Assembly: GCA_023079485.1 (NCBI GenBank) | Contig: CM041083.1 | Location: forward strand, 178,702,480-178,766,479 | Length of the DNA stretch: 64,000 nt | Direction: 5' to 3' | Source: Archilochus colubris | Taxonomy: Eukaryota > Chordata > Aves > Apodiformes > Trochilidae | Shown here: piece after piece, positions 36,801 through 49,695 of the stretch | How positions within the stretch are numbered: the first letter of the stretch is position 1 | Layout of the letters: each line of letters begins with the position of its first letter | Position numbers and translations under genes: made by a program | Notes under the pieces: generated by a model | The model's input: the letters and a program-made list of their open reading frames with translations, nothing else | Database searches by the model: none | What the model was told of the DNA's origin: nothing

Positions 36801-39800
36801 TATTCTGAGGCCTGAAGAAACAAGGAAGGAAGCTTGAGGCTGGTGGTTTGGCAGGTGTGGGCCCTTTTCTACACAGACATCTGTTTTAAGTGGTAGCTTT
36901 GGGCTCAGTGATGAGCAGGGAACGCCTGTCACCCCTCAGTCCCTTCTCTGTGTCACAGCACAAGGGGTTTGGGGCTCACAAAGAAGCAATGTCACCGACT
37001 TGCTGAAGCTGCACTTGGGGACTTAGCTCTCTCAGATCTGTGGGGCAGGGCTGCAAAGTGCCATGATTTCTCCTGCAAAACCACAACTGGGTAACAACAC
37101 AGCTGCTCCTCTGCCACCTGAGACAGAGGTGCCCCCTCTGTCCCCACACCGGCACGCACAAAATGCAATGGGGTTCGAGTACAAAGTGAGTGAACAACAC
37201 CACGTAATGCTACACTGGATGCAAAGATGTGAAGAAAACCGTTGGGATGCTACCACATACACCACATCAAAATAAACTTTTCTAATCCCACTGGATTATT
37301 CCTAGCAGTTCAGGTAACACTGCTGGTGATCCCATTACAAAGCTGAATGAACTGCTTCCTTTGGCAGGATGTTAAGGCTCACTCTCTGCTAAGCCTTGCA
37401 CCGTGTTTGAAGGAATTCATTAGTGCTTGGTGGTTAATTATCTATGGAATAACACACTTGGGATCCCCACCTCAGAAACAATCTAGAAAGAAACTGCAGT
37501 TTTTAGGGCTAGATCCTGCTCTGCTAAAATACACACGTGGGGAAGGAAAGAAGGGTTTGCATAATATCCTCCCCGGTGGGGATTCTCTGGGGCAAGTAAG
37601 TGTTGAGCCACAATGTTATTTTAAATAACAATAAGTTCTTTCTCCTGTAGTTCACTGCAGACTGTAATCAACATTTAGTAACTTAATTATCTTTAAGACT
37701 GCTACTCCTCTGTTACAGATTGCTGAAACTGGTCAGTGAATTCAGAAGTTAGTGGGGGAAGGGCAAGATAGGCAGGAACTGCAACATACATATGCAGCTG
37801 CTCATGCCATGACAGACCCTCATTTCCATAAGAAACCAAGATGAAGCCATTCCAAGGTGAGGGACTGTGGCTAATACCTCCCAAAACACTCATTAATACA
37901 TCCCAAAACATGTCTCCTTGTCCACTGACAAGGAGAGCCAACCAAAGACTGGTTTAGTCTGGGTAGGAGAGGAGTACAGATTCTGAGACGTGCGTCACGG
38001 GGACTGCTGGACTTTATGGCTTTTTCCAAAGTTTTAAGCTGTCATGTGCTGATGTGCCTTTGTTCAGAGCTGAGCAAGGGGTAGGTGAAACAGTGGGAGA
38101 ACTCAGCTCCTCTTTTTGCTTCATGTTGCAAAGGGCAATAATAAATAGAATAATAAACAGAATAAAATCTGCTGATGTCCACACCAGAATGGGCAAAATC
38201 CTGACAAAATGAAGGGCCAGGCATGAACTCTACATTCTTGGAAAGGAAGGCAGAATTTCTGCCATGAAGCATCCTGCTTAACATGATCTCTAGAGCAAGC
38301 AAGCCATTTGCATTAGTCACCTCTGAGAATCACCACTGCAGCATTCACAGAAATCTAACTGGACTCCAAAATAAAATTGTTTGGTTCTGAGGATTCAAAT
38401 AAAAAACAAGAAAAGCAAGCCACACAAAGAAGCCTGATGCTTCCCCATTGGTATCTTAATTTTCTTTTTTAATTTTTTTTTTTTCTGACAAATATCAGCA
38501 TGATACAAATAGAACCTTCACAGTTTATATGGTATCAGAGCTTAACCATGCCAGTAAGTGGTGAATCAACACTTTGCTCTAGCATGGTCCTGGATTGTAC
38601 CATTGACATGTGGTTATAGTCAGAGAACACATTTGGTAGGAAATGGCACCTTGTTACTTCCCAGATTATCTGCTCCCTATGGGGTAAATATTTTAAACAT
38701 CGCTCAGGGTTTTAGCAGCAACATTCCTATTAAAGTAAATGGGATTTGAGGGAGGGTAAATCCAAGCACGCAGTGTTGGGACGTTATGCTGATAAATCTT
38801 CTGTGTCTGACGCTCTCTGCTTTATCCGCTGACAAAAGACAAGTGTTTGCTGCCTTTGTAAGGTTCATAAAGCACAAAGGGAGGGTGTGTGCTCAGCATT
38901 GCTTCCTGTAGCACTGGCTGCAGCTACAGCGTGACAAGCAGAAGCAGGAAGGACTCGGAGGGATTCCTCAGCTCCTCAGTGCAAGCTGCAGCCCTGCACC
39001 TCCGAGGCATCCGGCTGCCGGGTGCAGGGAGTCCAGATCACTCCTGCACCACAGTTACACACTGATAAAGTTGTAACAGCAGCTACCTTGAGTATTTTAG
39101 GAAATAGCTACCTTGCAGGCCCCTTCAAGCTTATTGAACATGTATTAAGGAATTTTTATGGGCTTTTTGTCTGTTGCTTTTATCTAATCCCCCATGCTAG
39201 TGACTGAGAAGTGATCCAGTTTACATACCAGCAAAGGCTGGGAAAGGCCATCCCCTTAGGAGAGCTTCCTTAAAACTAATGATTTGAGTTTGGAAAAATA
39301 TTGCCTGCTCTCCACTAGGCATCGTTTCGTGGCTTAATTACGATGAATGTCCCCTAAATGAGCTCGACAGGTCAGGCAGGCAGCACTGTTACTTCACTAG
39401 ATGGTGTGTGGCTGTGCCTGCCAGGGGGAGAGAAGAGGGAAGAATTAATTCAGGGTGTAGCTGCCTGCACTGCACTCCTTCCTCTGATGTGCCTGTAACA
39501 ATATGCATCTATGAGCTTTCAAGGGTAAGAACTGAATTTCCAGAATAAGGAATAGAATGCCCAGATGAAAACAGTTCCATTTTCAAAAAGCTGAAACTTT
39601 TCCCAGAGGAGTACCCTTAGATCAGCAGTGGGGGAAGACTGGTGAGAAACAGGTTTGTTAGGCCAACTTGCTTCCTAGGCAAAACATACTTTCAGAGACA
39701 CAAGTTCTTCAAACTTGAAATGGGCCTGAAGAAGGCTTACGTGTCTGCAAGGGCATCTGCTTTCTACAATGTGCCCAGCTGGCCTAGTAAAAGACCTTGT

Positions 39801-42800
39801 ATCTCTTCCTACAAATTCTTCTTGCTTACAGACTGACACCATCACTGATTCAACACTAGTGAAACAAGGTCCAAAACTTTGAGTAGTTCTTCATAAGGCA
39901 AACCATAAGTCTAATTGTTTCTCACTTTCCCTGGTGTAAACTGTCTCCACCTGCTTTGGAGGAGAACAAGACCCAGCTCTGCCCCAAGGCACTTACATGA
40001 GGTAACATTAAATCATCCTTGTGGGTGTTCACTGTGCACGTGCAGTAAGAATCTGCTCCCTTCTTGCTTGCGAATATGGGAATTTGCTCTTCAAGGTCTC
40101 AGACATGAATTGCAGCAGTACTGGGGTCTGTTAAAGATGTCACTGATTCCCCAGCACATGCACCAACAGCAAAGCTGGCCACAACGAGGTCTGGAGGGGT
40201 AGGGTGGCTGGCTGGCAGTGAGCACGACAACTTCCTCAGCATCTCAGGGCTGAGTGCATGTGCAGTTTCACAACTGGCCTGAGCTGACCTACAGCTGGGC
40301 TCCTGCCAAAAGGGCAGCTCTCTCCCCTCTGCTGACACTTGTGCTCTTTTGGCTGTCGGGTCAGCGGCGCTGGGGAATGATTGGTCTCAGTACAATCCTC
40401 CCCTCCTTTTTTTCTCCCCCCTCCTCCCTCTTTTGGTGGGGTTAATTTTCAGTCAGCTTGATTTGCTGGTTTGTTGAATTGTCTGGCAGAATGGCTGGGT
40501 GGATGCTGGGGCTGGCAGGAGGAGGTGGTGAGGGAGTGTGGGGATGGAAAGTGCAAGAGTGGCCTTCCTGGCGTTGTGGACTCAGCTGGCAGGAGTCAAA
40601 GAGGGATATGCACCCACAGTGGGCTTCTGCAGCACCCTGCAAACCTCCCCAGATGCAGTGGGGATCAGGGCAGGCAGCTGCCTTGGGATGGGATACTAAC
40701 ATTCATCTGCCTCTTTGAACACAGAGAAAAGGAGTTTAACAACCACGTGCTAAATGGTGCCATGAGGAAAACACATCTGAAACACATGTAAGTGTGGGGG
40801 TTTCCTGTGGTATTTAGGCCTAAGGTGTTTGCTATTTTACCATCCAGCTCTGCACCCAACCTTCAGAAGTGTTCAATGCAACACACACTTAAGATTTCAC
40901 ACCCTCTACACCATGGTTATAGCTACAACACCAGCTTATACTCTGGCTGTATCAGCCACCAGTGCCACAACATGGGCAAGACTCTCCAAGGGACAAAATG
41001 ATGGCCAAAATAAAGTGGCTTTCCTCATCACTTAGAGCTGATGGATGTCCTTGATGGAAGAGAGGATTTGTGGCTGGTGCCTGACTTGGGGGAGGGTGCT
41101 TGGTGAAGTGTCAGTGTTGCAGCCACATGGGGAGCTGTGGAGAAGAGGACACAATGCTCACCCTGTGATACAGGAAAAGGGGGGCAGACACTGGCAAAAA
41201 GCTGAACAAGGGACAAGGGTCTCCCCAGGCATTCCCTGAAGTGAGAGCTTGTTCCTCCCTTCTGTGTCAGGTTTGTGTGGCTACTGTGAGATGAAGCTAC
41301 ATGGTAAGACAAGTTCTGCCAGAGCAGCTTCACCACTAACATTCCCCTGAAGCAAAGGAGTATTAGAGACAAGATGTTAATGGGAGAGGAAAATCAAGGT
41401 CATAGGATGGCATGTGATCACCTCTGTAGGTGAGGCAGGTTGCTACCTAACTTTCTTGCTGTGTATTTCCACAAAATGCTCTTTCATGTCTTTGATCAGC
41501 TCACTCAGCTACCCTTGGCCTCCAGCTGCTGTTTTCTCAGCTAACTCATTTGGTTCCCATTTCTCCACGCCATCACATAAATTTAAGAAATTGAAACACC
41601 TGGATGAACTCAGGAAAAACTGCAAGTGATGTCCTTACTGTATCTAATCCAAATAGTCTATACTATCACCATACATTCAAACTTCTCTGTACCTAGCCAC
41701 TGTTTTCTGATCAGCCCAGGCTCTTTGTTCTGTGTCTCACTCTGCTGTTCTTTCGCTTTATCATTAATGGGATCCCAGGGTTTAAACCCATCTTATTGTC
41801 AGTATTTGTTTGAATTCCAAAACTGTTCATATACTTCCTCTCTCTTGTAAACTTACAGCAATGAGTAAAGATCCCATTAAGAAAGAACTATTTGGGCCAT
41901 AGAGAAATGCTGCCAACTACTGTAGCAGGAAAACATTACAACTCCCTTTTGCCCAAAACCAACATCTTGATGTGGGTAAATAGCTGTTCCAGTTCTTCTG
42001 GGAACAATAATCACTGTCCCTTATTTCTTGATAGGAAGTGTGCAGTCCCCTGTCCCAGAGAGAAGCTCATTTCCAAAAGGCTTGTCCTCATACAGATGGC
42101 ATTGTCCTTTGCTGGGAGTGTGAGGAGCAGAGGATAAGGAGATTGGCAGAGAGGAAGCCAAAGGAGGTGCTGTGAGGAAATTGCTCCTGCAAGTGGATCA
42201 CATGACAGAAGCTAAAAAAGCATTCCCCACCAGAATGGCATCCAAAGGACTTCATTTGGACTCCTCTTTGCCCAGAAGATCTGATTTAATTTTTATTCCC
42301 CCTACTCCATGCCCTGGCACCTGTAATTCTGAAAGTGTGTCTGTCCATGTATATGTCATTGGAGAGGCAGATGGTGTCCAGGATGCAGAGACCTGGGCTG
42401 TGTTTCATGTGGTGTCATCTGATTCCTGCATCTTGAGGCAAGACCCTTTGCCTCTGTCATCTCCTCCCAAAGGTTTTCTGCATCTGCTGCTCAGGAATCT
42501 CACAGGGCCCTGAGACATTCTCTGCGTTTTCAGACCACCTAGTGACCAACAGGTTCATTTTAGCTGGGGTTTCCAGGTACAAAACAAAGTAACTGTAATA
42601 CATGTAAACTGATGCCATTTATCAAACTCTGTTATTACCATGAAGAGCACATAAACACATACCATAACCAAAGTTAGTCCTCCAGCTACAGTCTGGTTTT
42701 AGATTGTGTGAGTTTTGCACACAGGACCTCTTCCGTCCCCAAAATACACAGTTCTTGATCTTACTAATTTTACTGAGGTGGCAGCCTGTAGTAACTTCAA

Positions 42801-43664
42801 TGCAGCTGCGTGAATCGATCTACTCTGAAACAAACATTGGTCTCATTAAGCTTTTCCTTTGCTTCCTGCTCTACTGTTCATCAGCTAAGGGTTGGCTGAG
42901 ATGACACTTGAGAAACAATGCTGGTGCTTAGAGCAAAAAATCAGCACAAGTGAATCCAATCCCAGCTCTGTCACTGGCAAGAGACAAATCCCTGCCCCTT
43001 TTGTTTTTAATTTTCCTATCTGTAATGGCAGTAATATTGATGTATCTTGTGGCAGAGGCATGACTGCTACTTCAGTTTGTGGAACACTTTGGGATGGTCA
43101 AAATACATCTCAACAAAACTACAAAGCACTATTGATGTTTCTGAAGTATGTGATGTGTGTCCTAAACTAATCCTTTCTGGCCTGACGCTTGGCATGTCTG
43201 GTCCCCTGTCACATCTCTCTTATAAAATAACCTGTGTTTCAGGCATGCTATTTATTAAATATGCACATTCAAAATAATACAAAGAAAATTTTTTAAAAAG
43301 TCTGCTTGTTTTTTAAATTGCTGCAGATTTGGCCTAATCTGAGAACACCACATGTATGGTCACAAGCAGAGTTCATGGAAGACTCTCCAACCTTTCTGTA
43401 GGTAAGCATCATGTTTACTGCAAGACTGCTGAGATCCTCAGTGCTCCTGAAGGCCAAGAAGCTGCATAAGGTCTTCTGTCAGAAACACTCCTCATAGATC
43501 ATGACAACACCATCAACAGGTGGGTTACATAACTGGTGAGCTAGTCACATCTTAGTAGGCATAAAAACATTTATTTTCTTGTCACCTAGCAATATGACAA
43601 CAGATTACACCTGCTTCTTTCAAGTCTTGCTGTAAAATGTGCTTTGTCTGTGGATACTCTTCCA
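30889..43664. other. Long non-coding region, exon-like leads only
   Basis: About 12.8 kb without a recognisable gene, RNA or transposon. Two segments have good splice signals. A 63-base segment at 40725-40787 on the + strand lies after TACTAAC and a CACAG acceptor and before GTAAGT. A minus-strand segment beginning at 36348 follows a long pyrimidine tract and sits in a 198-codon frame (36368-35772). Neither peptide is recognised. T runs lie near 36478-36490 and 38468-38484. Confidence 0.4.
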
Positions 43665-43701
43665 GTAAAAAAGGGTGTAAAGGGGTGTAAAAAAGGGTGT
43701 A
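43665..43701 (+). repeat. Short tandem repeat, about 11-bp unit, three copies
   Basis: Three imperfect copies of a unit like GTAAAAAAGGGT; the middle copy is shorter. Confidence 0.75.
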
Positions 43702-43785
43702 CAGAATTCCTGCTGTAAGGCCCTGACTTTGCGGCTGCAGATTGTCACTGTCAGCAACAAAACTTGTGTAAGGTATCCCAGGTTA

Positions 43786-43843
43786 TACCTCACCTCCCTT
43801 CATAGTCCAGGCTCTACCTCACCTCCCTTCATAACCCAGGCTC
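43786..43843 (+). repeat. Tandem duplication of 29 bp
   Basis: Two adjacent 29-base copies (43786-43814 and 43815-43843) share the CCTCACCTCCCTTCATA block and differ at two positions. This is a recent local duplication. Confidence 0.9.
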
Positions 43844-45524
43844 TGCATTCTTTTGTTCTGATGAACCCAACCTGCACCCACAAGCACTGTGTTTTCTCTT
43901 CCACGTCACTTGAGTGAAGTTACAGGATCTCCTGCACAAAGTGGGTTAACTGGTGAAGCACTGGACAGTGCTTGAGCACTGTCCCCTCTTCAGCACCATG
44001 GGTGCCATGCAGCATGCATCGCTCCTCCTCACTGACACAGCAGTGGCTGGGGAGCGTTTCCACACAGGTCCCAGGCACTGGGTCTGATTCCCCTCTCCCA
44101 CAGGCACAGTGGCTGTGTTTACACTCGGTCTTCTGGACATACAGAAAATGTGAATTACATTCCTAACAGGCACTGCTGAAGCAGGAAATGCCTTAAATAC
44201 ATATTTGGGCTTGGATCACGCAATCCCAGAGCCACGGTTGTCTGCAGCATGCTGAGATACGCATGTCCTCTGCTCATCCAGAACTGCTCCACGTTGTCTG
44301 TGCACATTGCAGCTCAGCCTCTCCAGGGAAACCTGTGTTTGCTGTTACATTTGTACACCAGCCAGTGCTTTGCTTTCTGTTCTATGAATGGTGTAGCCAG
44401 AAATTGGCTGCTATGATGGTATGCTTCAGAGAGGATAACGCCGTCCTTTTCCCTGCTGTTTATTGTTTACCAGAGGTGCCTAATTTCTGAGAAACAAAAG
44501 TGGGGGCTTCTGGGCAATTTAACAATAATGAAGAGCAGGATGGATTTCCAAGATGTACAGTGCTATGCGTAGGGCTGAACAAAGGGCCTGCAACACCAGG
44601 CAGATTGCTGACGCCAGGCCTTTACACTGCTGCATTAATGATAACAGCAACAAACCTCGTCTGCCCTGAAAACTGCAGTCAGAGAGTGCAGAAACCTGCA
44701 AACTAACAACAGAGAAGCTGAATGGGAAGCTTATGATGTTAAACATATGAAAGGGAAATCTCGGAACTGTGAGAAGGCACTGAACATAGAATGGGCTCTC
44801 CTCAGCAGACTATTTAAAAATTATTGACTACTTTTGCCTAGTAGAGTAGTTTTGTCAAAGTCACCGGGGACATAAAAAGTTTGTTCAGGTACAGAAAAGC
44901 AGAGCGAGACTTTCCACTTTGATCAGCTGTCTGCTTCCGCCCCTTGGTGCAGAAACCCTTCAGATGCCCTTTGGGGTTTCTGTTGTCATTTGATGGGCTT
45001 GCCTCTGACATGAAATCATGTGAATGGAGCTGTATGACTGAGGCAGGGTAGTAACACCCGGCACAGGCAGGATGTGTGTGGCAGGGTTTATTTATTTCAT
45101 GTCAGAGCCATAACATGTGGCCCTCTCCTTACCTGCAGTGCAGCCCCAGGTGGAGAGCCCGGGTGACCTCTCCCTGAGCTGCATGACACTCACAGAGCAC
45201 AGGACTGCAAACTGCACTGCCCTAGGGGTGCCCGAGTTACAGACTGGGCTGCTATTATTTACCACAGCGCATAAAGCACCTCGGCCCACCCTCACTCTGG
45301 AATGTTTCCTTCCCCTCACTTGTCTCCTCTGCTCCTCTTCTGTGGTGTCCTACAACCATCCATCCCTCCTTACAGATAGTTGCCCCTCAGCCCCCATACC
45401 TGGCTGGAGTATGTTTGTGGACAAGGCTGCAAGCATAATGCAGAGGAATGGTGGCAAGAAAGGTAAGAGGCTCCAATAAGTACTCGCCACTGCCTAAGCC
45501 CTCTCATGACTGCTGGGACATAGT
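43844..45524. other. Non-coding region, nothing recognised
   Basis: A minus-strand donor-like CTGCAG/GTAAGG sits at 45133/45132, inside a 75-codon frame, without a convincing acceptor. Otherwise nothing is supported. Confidence 0.45.
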
Positions 45525-45842
45525 CTGTATAACCACCACCTGAAAGGAATTTGTAATGAAGGAGGTGTTGGCCTCTTCTCCCAAGTAACGAGCAATAGGA
45601 TGAGAGGAAATGGCCTCAAGTTATGCCAGAGAAGGTTTAGATTGGATATTAGGAAAAATTTATTTACTGAAACAGCAGTCAAGCATTGGAACAGGCTGCC
45701 CAGGGAAGTGGTGGAAACACCATCCCCAGAGGTGTTCAAAAATCTCAGAGACTCTGGGACACGGTTTAGGTGGTAGGGTGGTGCTGGGCTGATGATTGGA
45801 CTTCATGATCTTAGAGGGCTTTTCCAACCTCAATGATTCTAT
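45525..45842 (+). mobile_element. CR1 LINE 3'-end fragment
   Basis: About 318 bases covering the last part of ORF2 (GGCCTCAAGTTATGCC, TTTAGATTGGATATTAGG, GGAACAGGCTGCCCAGGGAA) and the 3' untranslated region, ending CAATGATTCTATGG. It is truncated at the 5' end, with frame breaks. Confidence 0.92.
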
Positions 45843-48535
45843 GGGCCTAAGCTAAATGGTTTCAGTTAATTCATCTGAGTCCAAAATAAAGGGTGGGTGA
45901 AGGCACAATCTGAACAGAGAAGCCGTCAGAGAACCATGGCCTGCAGTGGAGTAATGATAGTTTTGTGGGTAGAGTTCATTGAGCAGATGTAGATGTTAAA
46001 ACTGATGCTGCCTGTGAGTTCGTCACCTTAGGATGCTATTTTAAGTCAGAGAGAAATAGGCACTTTTGGCATAAAGTAGAAATTTACACTCAGTTGAGGT
46101 AAATTGTGCCTTGTAAGCTCCTGCTGCTCCCCGCTGACAATACAGGGAGGCAGACATGACTGGCTCACAGGTAAATGTCTGTGCAACACATGTCGAATGA
46201 CAGGTGAGATAAATCACATTTTGTACGGCTTTGTTTTGACACAGGGGTGCTGCTAGGAGGAGGCTTCATAGGGCACCCAGTGGGGCACACTCTGGCAGAT
46301 AACCAGAGGACAGGGAGCCAGATTCAGAGGAGGAACAGAGACACACAGTGACAGACACAGCAAAATCCTTTGGGAACGTGGCTGCTGAAGCAACCATGAC
46401 TTCATTAGACTTCCTCAAGATGCCCTCTAGCCTAGACCTTTCTCCTCGTTTAATGGTTTCTTGGCCTCAATCCCTTTTAATTCTGAAATGAAAAAAAAAA
46501 AAAAAAAGAAAAATTCTCTTTTGACTCCTGTTTTCAGGCCAGGGCTGTTTGATTTGGAACACTGCATTGAAGTCTGTGCTATTGATTGATTTCAGGTTTA
46601 TTATATCTCCCCCTTTGAAACATGCTACAGCAAAAAAAAAAAAAAAATCTGTACACTTTGTCATTTTTCATGTAACCTCCTCCTCCTTTTTTTATTTTTT
46701 TTTCAGTTTTAGCAAATGCTCAGCCTTTTCCACTTCAATAGCTTGAAATTCTCCCCTGGGAGCCCTAAGCTCTTTAAATATTTTTAGGTTGCCAGATTTC
46801 TTATGTTCTCTCTCCAGGAAGCCAATTTTGTTTCTAAGCTCATGAGAGTAGTCCAGCTTCATCTTTTGCGCACTCACTGCATCACAATAAAATGCTGCCT
46901 AATTGCTGCTTCAGCTGAGTCCCAAAGGTGCTGGAGTTTGTCTCTAGGCTACAGTTGTGGACAATAAACTCTTCTCACACTGGAGTTAAGTCTTTTTATT
47001 ATTTAAATCTGAGTCATGTAAAATTAGTTTACTAGCAAGTAACCCACAAAGATCTTGTATGGAAAGAAACTCCCACATACTGTTTTCCAACAAGATGAGA
47101 GAATGATCAAATACAAAGATCTGCAAGCAGCTCGTAATACAATATATAATAGAAAGTCTAACATTTAATTCAGACAGAAAGACACGAGAATGTTTCTGTG
47201 AGCCTAGGAGTTACTCTCAGACCTTGGCTGTTTGGTGTTCTTTAGCTTCTAATTGAAACTGGTGTTAGGAAAAAGTCCCTTTTCCCCCCTAGCTTATCCA
47301 TAACCCAAAATACCTTTGAGAGAGGGAAGGCAGCTGTAGATAACAAATGCCAGATGAGCAAGAGCTTTCTGTTCCCAGTCCAGCACAACAGCCAGAAGAC
47401 TCAGCGAGCATTTTGCTAGAAAATCATCAAGAAAATACTAAGACTGTGTGGCTACATCTCCATCAAGCTTGAGAAGACCCCTGCAGCAAGGGACAAATGG
47501 GCAGTAAAGGGACTGAGAATGAACATATCTTCTTTTTCTCACTAGGATCATACTGAGCCATCCTCAATAGCAGAAGAAGATGTCCATAAACTGCATACAC
47601 AGGCATTGTCGCCCTTCACATTCCTCTTTTAAATCTTCATTTTAAAGTACTTATATTTCCATTAGAAAATATGGCTTCTGATGACAGTGAATACTCCACA
47701 GACAACATAGTAGGAAGACTTACAGATTATTTTTTTGAGACTAACTCCTTTACACAACACTTGATTTGGGAGCATTTGGTGCTGCGTGCCTAAAGCCACA
47801 GACTTAATTAAGCAAAAATGAATCTGGAAGAGATCTCCAAGTCTTCTTAAACTGGTGAGACTATCCTTTAATTAGAAGAAGTCAGACATGGTATTAAGAG
47901 ACCTGACAGTCTTCACGGTGGTGTTGGCAGCACACTTGCAGGCTGGGACAATGGTGAAGGAGGACAGCACATGTCCAGGTCAGGGCAAGCTGATTCCAAA
48001 GTCTCTTCATACAGCTCCTTTTGTCAGCACAGAGTGTGTGCACAACCAGCAGATGGATCCATCTGCAGTAACTGCAAGTAGACTGTTAACAACCCACCAT
48101 ACACTCATTGCACAGAGCCCCATCCTGCTGCTGGGGTCTCTCGTTCTTCATTTAGATTCATCTTCACAACTTCTTGAGAATGTAAGGGCAGACAGTGCGT
48201 GGGCCACGGAACCTTTGTTACCAAGGGTGACGCATAAGGCAGGAAGGATGCACAGGTCTGAAGTCGATTTTGGCAGGCAGCAGTTAGAAAAGCTAGGATG
48301 CAATTTCAGCCTTTTTTCAGATAAATGGGAATTTTGCCACTGATGTCAGTGGGACGAAGACTTCGCTCCACATGTCTGCCTGTAATCTGAGAACATGTAT
48401 TCTGCAAGTCCTGGAGACTCAGTGAAAATGGGACCCCACAGAGTTCATCTCGGATTCGTTCTTTGAAACAAAACTGCATGGATCCTTTGTGCCCTTTTTA
48501 GTTATCTGTAAAACAAGTATGATAATGCTTTGAGC
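45843..48535. other. Non-coding region with poly-A runs
   Basis: A-rich runs at about 46490-46512 and 46631-46646 and a T-rich run near 46687-46703. No recognisable exon or RNA gene. A 151-codon frame at 47888-48343 has no known domain. Confidence 0.5.
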
Positions 48536-48544
48536 GCTAAACAA

Positions 48545-48690
48545 TACAAGGTGTGTAGGAAGACATAGTATCTTTTATTAGACCAGCTGAAATAGTTGGG
48601 GAAAACCAGACAAGCTTTCAGGCTTGTCTGAAATAAGTTTTGAGATGCTCTGATGAAAGGTGTTCGAGCTGTGCAAGGGATCATTAAATT
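48545..48690. mobile_element. Possible ancient interspersed repeat, family not named
   Basis: The stretch with ATCTTTTATTAGACCAGCTG, CAAGCTTTCAGGCTTG and CTGATGAAAGGTGTTCGAGC resembles a widely spread old vertebrate repeat pattern in which TCTTTTATTGGACCAAC is followed by CAAGCTTTCGGGC. I cannot name the family with confidence. CAAGC and GCTTG form a small inverted repeat around the middle. The borders are approximate. Confidence 0.35.
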
Positions 48691-49479
48691 ACATTCTTCC
48701 TCTCTCTGGAAATCATTTAGTGGTATTTCAAAGGAAAGATGCTGTACAGAAATAACTGATTTCTATTGCAAGTGCTGTCTGGAGCTAAATATCTTCCTTC
48801 CTCTCTCTTCATGAACTAATCTAAAAGAAAGTATGTTTTAAATTAACATGTTAAGAATAATTTTGTAGTAAAATGTACAGTCCTGTGAAATGTTCTGTGT
48901 TAAGGCTAATTCACAAGATTTTTAAGCATAGTTCATACACAGAAACAAGGTGGCTGGACTCCTGTATAATACTTTGCAGAAATTAACAAGATATCACTGT
49001 AAAGAAATTAGAAAGCATGGAAGCTCTGTGAGAAAAAGCAAGTGCAGAAAAAAAAAGGCAGATATGAGGCAAGAACCCTATTATGTTTGCAAACACTGCT
49101 TAACAAGCCCACAGATTTTCACTTTTGAATGTGGATGTGGGCATCATTCCTTCAGAATCTGTGAACCAGTCAGTGTCCATAAAAGGGTGACAGAAACAAC
49201 CAAAAGCTTAACACAGTCCTCTCCCCAATTTATCAGGAGGGACAGAGTGAACTGGGAGTGCTCCTCTGAAGTTAGCCAGGGGTGACAGACTAGCAGTGTT
49301 ATGGTATTGAAGCTGTGAGCACAGCAAGATCCATCAGTGCCATCTTCATGTCAGATCACTGAGGTTACTGGGGCCCATGAAGGCCTAGGTGAGGAAGATT
49401 TAACTGTACATAAACCCTACCAGTATCACCTTGTTAGTACTTTAGCTCAAAGTCAAGACACAAGGGTCAAAACCAGTGA
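48691..49479. other. Non-coding region, nothing recognised
   Basis: A 111-codon frame at 48950-49285 (+) is lysine- and cysteine-rich but matches no domain I know, and no splice or start context supports it. Confidence 0.5.
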
Positions 49480-49695
49480 AAACAGGGAGGGGAACCTTTA
49501 AATACATAAAAGGTAGTTGCAAAGATGTATGAAATAAACTGTTGTTTCTGTCTCTTAGAACAAGCAATGGGGATAAATTGCAGCAAAGGAGATTTAAGTT
49601 AAACCACTAGACAACTGTCCAGGATTAAGGAAAATGAAGCATTGGTATAGGCTGCCTAGAGAAATGGTGAAACTTTCATCACTGGAACACGTCAA
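49480..49695 (+). mobile_element. Very degenerate CR1 LINE fragment
   Basis: Recognisable remains of the CR1 ORF2 end: a CAATGGGGATAAATTGCAGC block, GGAGATTTAAGTT, TATAGGCTGCCTAGAGAAAT and CATCACTGGAACACGTC. These parallel 45.6-45.75 kb and 30.62-30.76 kb. It is much eroded and has no 3' tail. Confidence 0.65.

Noticed and set aside
43327..43401. Exon-like segment with an excellent acceptor and GTAAGC donor
   Set aside because: Every phase contains a stop; the best one ends in TAG exactly at the donor. It could only be a non-coding exon.
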